From Lysobacteraceae bacterium NML93-0399 (GTDB taxonomy: Bacteria; Pseudomonadota; Gammaproteobacteria; Xanthomonadales; Xanthomonadaceae), in the NCBI GenBank assembly GCA_002307375.1, contig NTJI01000001.1, forward strand, positions 1,364,001-1,428,000: a DNA stretch of 64,000 nucleotides, written 5' to 3'. Shown here piece after piece: positions 61,706-64,000 of the stretch (within the stretch, counting starts at the first letter, position 1; every line of letters starts with the position of its first letter). A model generated the notes under the pieces. The model was not told the origin of the DNA. It saw only the letters and a list, made by a program, of their open reading frames with translations, and searched no databases. The position numbers and the translations under genes are program-made.

Positions 61706-63421
61706 ATGCCCCGCCTGCTCCCCTCCCTGCTCACTGCCGCCATGCTCGGTATGACGCTGTCGCCGTCGGCCGCTGCTGCCGACCGCATCACCGGCCACAC
61801 GTTCGCGACACGCAGCGAGGTGCATGCGCCGCATGCGATGGCGGCGACCTCGCATCCGCTGGCGACGCAGATCGCGCTCGACACGATGAAGGCCGGCGGC
61901 AGTGCGGTCGATGCGGCGATCGCGGCGAATGCGGCGCTCGGGCTGATGGAGCCGACCGGCAACGGCATCGGTGGTGATCTGTTCGCGATCGTCTGGGATC
62001 CGAAGACCAAGCGCCTGTACGGCTACGACGGCTCGGGCCGTTCGCCGCAGTCACTGACGCTGGCAGAATTCCAGCGCCGGGGGCTGACCGACATTCCCTC
62101 GCACGGTCCACTGCCGGTGACCGTGCCCGGCGCGGTCGATGGCTGGTTCGCGCTGCACAAGCGATTCGGCAGGCGCGCCATGGCCGACAACCTCGCGCCG
62201 ACGATCCGCTACGCACGCGAAGGGCATCCGGTGCACGAGGTGATCGCGTACTACTGGGACCGTTCGGTGCCCAGATTGTCGAAGTGGCCGGGTTTCGCCG
62301 AGCAGTTCACGATCGACGGCCGCGCGCCACGCACCGGCGAGACCTGGCGCAATCCGAATCTGGCCAACACGCTGCAGGCGATCGCCGACGGCGGCCGCGA
62401 CGCGTTCTACAAAGGCGACATCGCGCGGGTGATCGGCGACTACTTCGCCGCCAACGATGGCTTCCTCTCCTACGAGGACATGGCCGCGCACACCGGCAAC
62501 TGGGTCGAACCGGTGTCGACGACCTATCGCGGCGTCGAACTGTGGGAACTGCCGCCCAGCGGCCAGGGCATCGCCGCGTTGCAGATCCTCAATCTGCTGG
62601 AACCCTACGATCTGAAGTCCTACGGCTTCGGCAGCCCCGAGCATGTGCATCTGTTCGTCGAGGCCAAGAAGCTGGCGTTCGCCGACCGCGCGCGCTGGTA
62701 CGCCGATCCCGCGTTCCATCCCGCACCCGTCGAGCGGCTGATCTCCAAGGACTACGCCCGCGAACGCGGCGCGCTGATCTCGATGGACACCGCGCTGCGC
62801 GAAGTGCAGCCGGGCACGCCCGCGCAGCTCGACGAAGGCGACACGATCTACCTCACCACCGCCGACGCCGACGGCATGATGGTCTCGCTGATCCAGTCCA
62901 ACTACCGCGGCATGGGCAGCGGCATGGCGCCGCCGGGCCTGGGCTTCATCCTGCAGGACCGCGGCGAGCAGTTCGTGCTGCGCGAGGACCATCCCAACGG
63001 CTACGCGCCGGGCAAGCGTCCGTTCCACACCATCATTCCCGCGTTCGCCACGAAGGACGGCGAGCCGTGGCTGAGCTTCGGCGTGATGGGCGGCGCGATG
63101 CAGCCGCAGGGTCACGTGCAGATCCTGATCAACATGCTCGACTTCGGCATGAACCTGCAGGAGGCCGGTGACGCGCCGCGCATCCAGCACGACGGGTCCA
63201 CCGAGCCCGCCGGCCAGAACACCGCGATGACCGACGGCGGTGAAGTCGATCTGGAGACCGGCTTCCCGTACGAGACCGTGCGCGCGCTGATGCAGAAGGG
63301 CCATTCGGTGCGCTTCGCCCACGGCCCCTACGGCGGCTACCAGGCGATCATGAAGAACCCGCACGGCGGCTGGACCGGCGCCAGCGAATCGCGCAAGGAC
63401 GGGCAGGCCGCGGGCTACTGA
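61706..63421 (+). CDS. ggt: Gamma-glutamyltransferase
   Basis: A 571-residue N-terminal-nucleophile hydrolase that cleaves glutathione and moves the glutamyl group. A signal peptide (LLTAAMLGMTLSPSAAA) exports it. The family motifs are NGIGGDLFAIVWDPK near residue 86 and the autocleavage nucleophile Thr380 in LDEGDTIYLTTADADG, so it should mature into two chains. The C-terminal MGGAMQPQGHVQILINM is also typical. ATG 61706 begins the signal peptide. The 288 bp upstream contain no gene. Confidence 0.94.
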   Translation: MPRLLPSLLTAAMLGMTLSPSAAAADRITGHTFATRSEVHAPHAMAATSHPLATQIALDTMKAGGSAVDAAIAANAALGLMEPTGNGIGGDLFAIVWDPKTKRLYGYDGSGRSPQSLTLAEFQRRGLTDIPSHGPLPVTVPGAVDGWFALHKRFGRRAMADNLAPTIRYAREGHPVHEVIAYYWDRSVPRLSKWPGFAEQFTIDGRAPRTGETWRNPNLANTLQAIADGGRDAFYKGDIARVIGDYFAANDGFLSYEDMAAHTGNWVEPVSTTYRGVELWELPPSGQGIAALQILNLLEPYDLKSYGFGSPEHVHLFVEAKKLAFADRARWYADPAFHPAPVERLISKDYARERGALISMDTALREVQPGTPAQLDEGDTIYLTTADADGMMVSLIQSNYRGMGSGMAPPGLGFILQDRGEQFVLREDHPNGYAPGKRPFHTIIPAFATKDGEPWLSFGVMGGAMQPQGHVQILINMLDFGMNLQEAGDAPRIQHDGSTEPAGQNTAMTDGGEVDLETGFPYETVRALMQKGHSVRFAHGPYGGYQAIMKNPHGGWTGASESRKDGQAAGY

Positions 63422-63509
63422 CGGACGCGCTCCCGATCGCGCGCCGGGGCTGCACCTGCATCGCCACCCGCGACGCTATGCTGGTCTCCCGTTCCGGACA
63501 GGCCTCCGC

Positions 63510-64000
63510 ATGACCCGTCTCCTGCTCGCCGCCGCGTGCGCGCTCGCGCTTCTGGTGCCCGCCGCGCACGCGCAGGCACCGTATTCGCGCTTCGATGAAG
63601 ACCCGGCGCCGCAGGTCGGGGACGACGGCGTCCAGATCGCATGGCGGAGCTGGTCGCAGCGCAGTGCCGCCGCACTCGCTGCCACCGGGCAGGCCCGCGA
63701 ACTCGCGTTCGCGGCGATCCTGCGCGGGGTCGCCGATGCGGACCCGCGGCCACCCGACTCCGACGCGCCCTCGCAGCCGGTGCCGGACGATCCGCAGTCG
63801 GCCGCATGGCGGCGCGACGCCGCGGTGCGCGCCGGCGACGACGTCCTCGCCAATGTGCTGATCGCCTACGCATCCGACGATGCGGGCCGCCTGCGCGCGG
63901 CGCAGCGCTGGCTCGGCAACGACCCGCAGAATCTCGCGCCCCTGCTGATGCGGGGCGGCAGCATGGACGCCTTGCTGTCGGATGCACGTACGGCGACGCG
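63510..64000 (+). CDS. Exported protein, N-terminal part (cut by window end)
   Basis: A reading frame open from ATG 63510 to the last base, 163 residues visible. A signal peptide (LLLAAACALALLVPAAHAQ) is followed by an acidic, alanine-rich, helical sequence (SWSQRSAAALAATGQARELA, AGDDVLANVLIAYASDDAGR, LRAAQRWLGNDPQNLAPLLM) resembling helical-repeat proteins. Codon use is normal for the region. Family cannot be assigned from this part. Confidence 0.75.
   Translation, partial: MTRLLLAAACALALLVPAAHAQAPYSRFDEDPAPQVGDDGVQIAWRSWSQRSAAALAATGQARELAFAAILRGVADADPRPPDSDAPSQPVPDDPQSAAWRRDAAVRAGDDVLANVLIAYASDDAGRLRAAQRWLGNDPQNLAPLLMRGGSMDALLSDARTAT

Noticed and set aside
1-64000. tRNA, rRNA, CRISPR arrays, insertion-sequence transposases, phage attachment sites
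   Set aside because: Looked for by eye on both strands and none were seen; short RNA genes could still be missed without a covariance-model search.

Overview
The window is about 64 kb of GC-rich DNA (roughly two thirds G+C by eye) from a gammaproteobacterium of the Xanthomonadaceae/Lysobacteraceae, most like Lysobacter or Luteimonas. The main pointers are OleA and OleB proteins whose catalytic residues fall at the positions known for Xanthomonas, an HemD-HemY pair, a complete valine-degradation operon, TonB receptors, and intergenic inverted repeats of the kind common in this family. I saw no rRNA, tRNA, CRISPR array, transposase or prophage. Organism and family assignments are my reading of the sequence and were not checked by database search.

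Layout. 0-4.1 kb: end of nrdA, two intergenic inverted repeats, nrdB, an A+T-richer orphan gene, then flavodoxin, thioredoxin, thioesterase and a 31-residue membrane peptide. 4.2-6.7 kb: a PrpF-family protein, a GNAT acetyltransferase and a MipA/OmpV porin-like protein. 6.7-7.6 kb holds no convincing gene. 7.6-15.6 kb: class I aldolase, then the valine/isobutyryl-CoA operon (mmsA, acyl-CoA dehydrogenase, enoyl-CoA hydratase, 3-hydroxyisobutyryl-CoA hydrolase, mmsB). A short-chain acyl-CoA regulator is divergent from it, with symmetric repeats between them. 16-22 kb: phosphoesterase, M3 peptidase, a TonB remnant, alkaline phosphatase, an envelope protein. 22.2-25.5 kb: mntR, then proBA behind a perfect 26-bp palindrome and a good promoter. 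25.5-29.5 kb: a possible metal-related group (PCuAC protein, DUF2946, TonB receptor, decayed second receptor). 29.6-31.6 kb: small Oxidored-like protein, acid phosphatase, transaldolase.

31.7-36.2 kb: oleA and oleB are separated by a convergent bacteriophytochrome/heme-oxygenase pair, and oleC and oleD are not present. The phytochrome has its full photosensory core but ends in a short helical tail instead of a kinase. 36.2-54 kb is mostly housekeeping: YkgJ protein, thioesterase, hemD-hemY, thiolase, envC-gpmI, an 18-residue-repeat exported protein, M28 peptidase, MAPEG, HAD phosphatase, the ergothioneine genes egtB-egtD with two small companions, and a TPR protein.

54.1-61.4 kb is the most interesting region. 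Seven genes on the minus strand look like an interbacterial effector-immunity island. Two paralogous class-3-type lipases share an N-terminal Leu-Pro-Pro...Tyr-His-Pro-Gln motif, and each is followed by an ankyrin-repeat lipoprotein. A three-domain peptidoglycan hydrolase (GH19-M23-PG-binding, no signal peptide) is preceded by two lipoproteins, one of which resembles the XAC2610 immunity family of the Xanthomonas killing type IV secretion system. No secretion-system genes are in view. The window ends with gamma-glutamyltransferase and the start of an exported protein.
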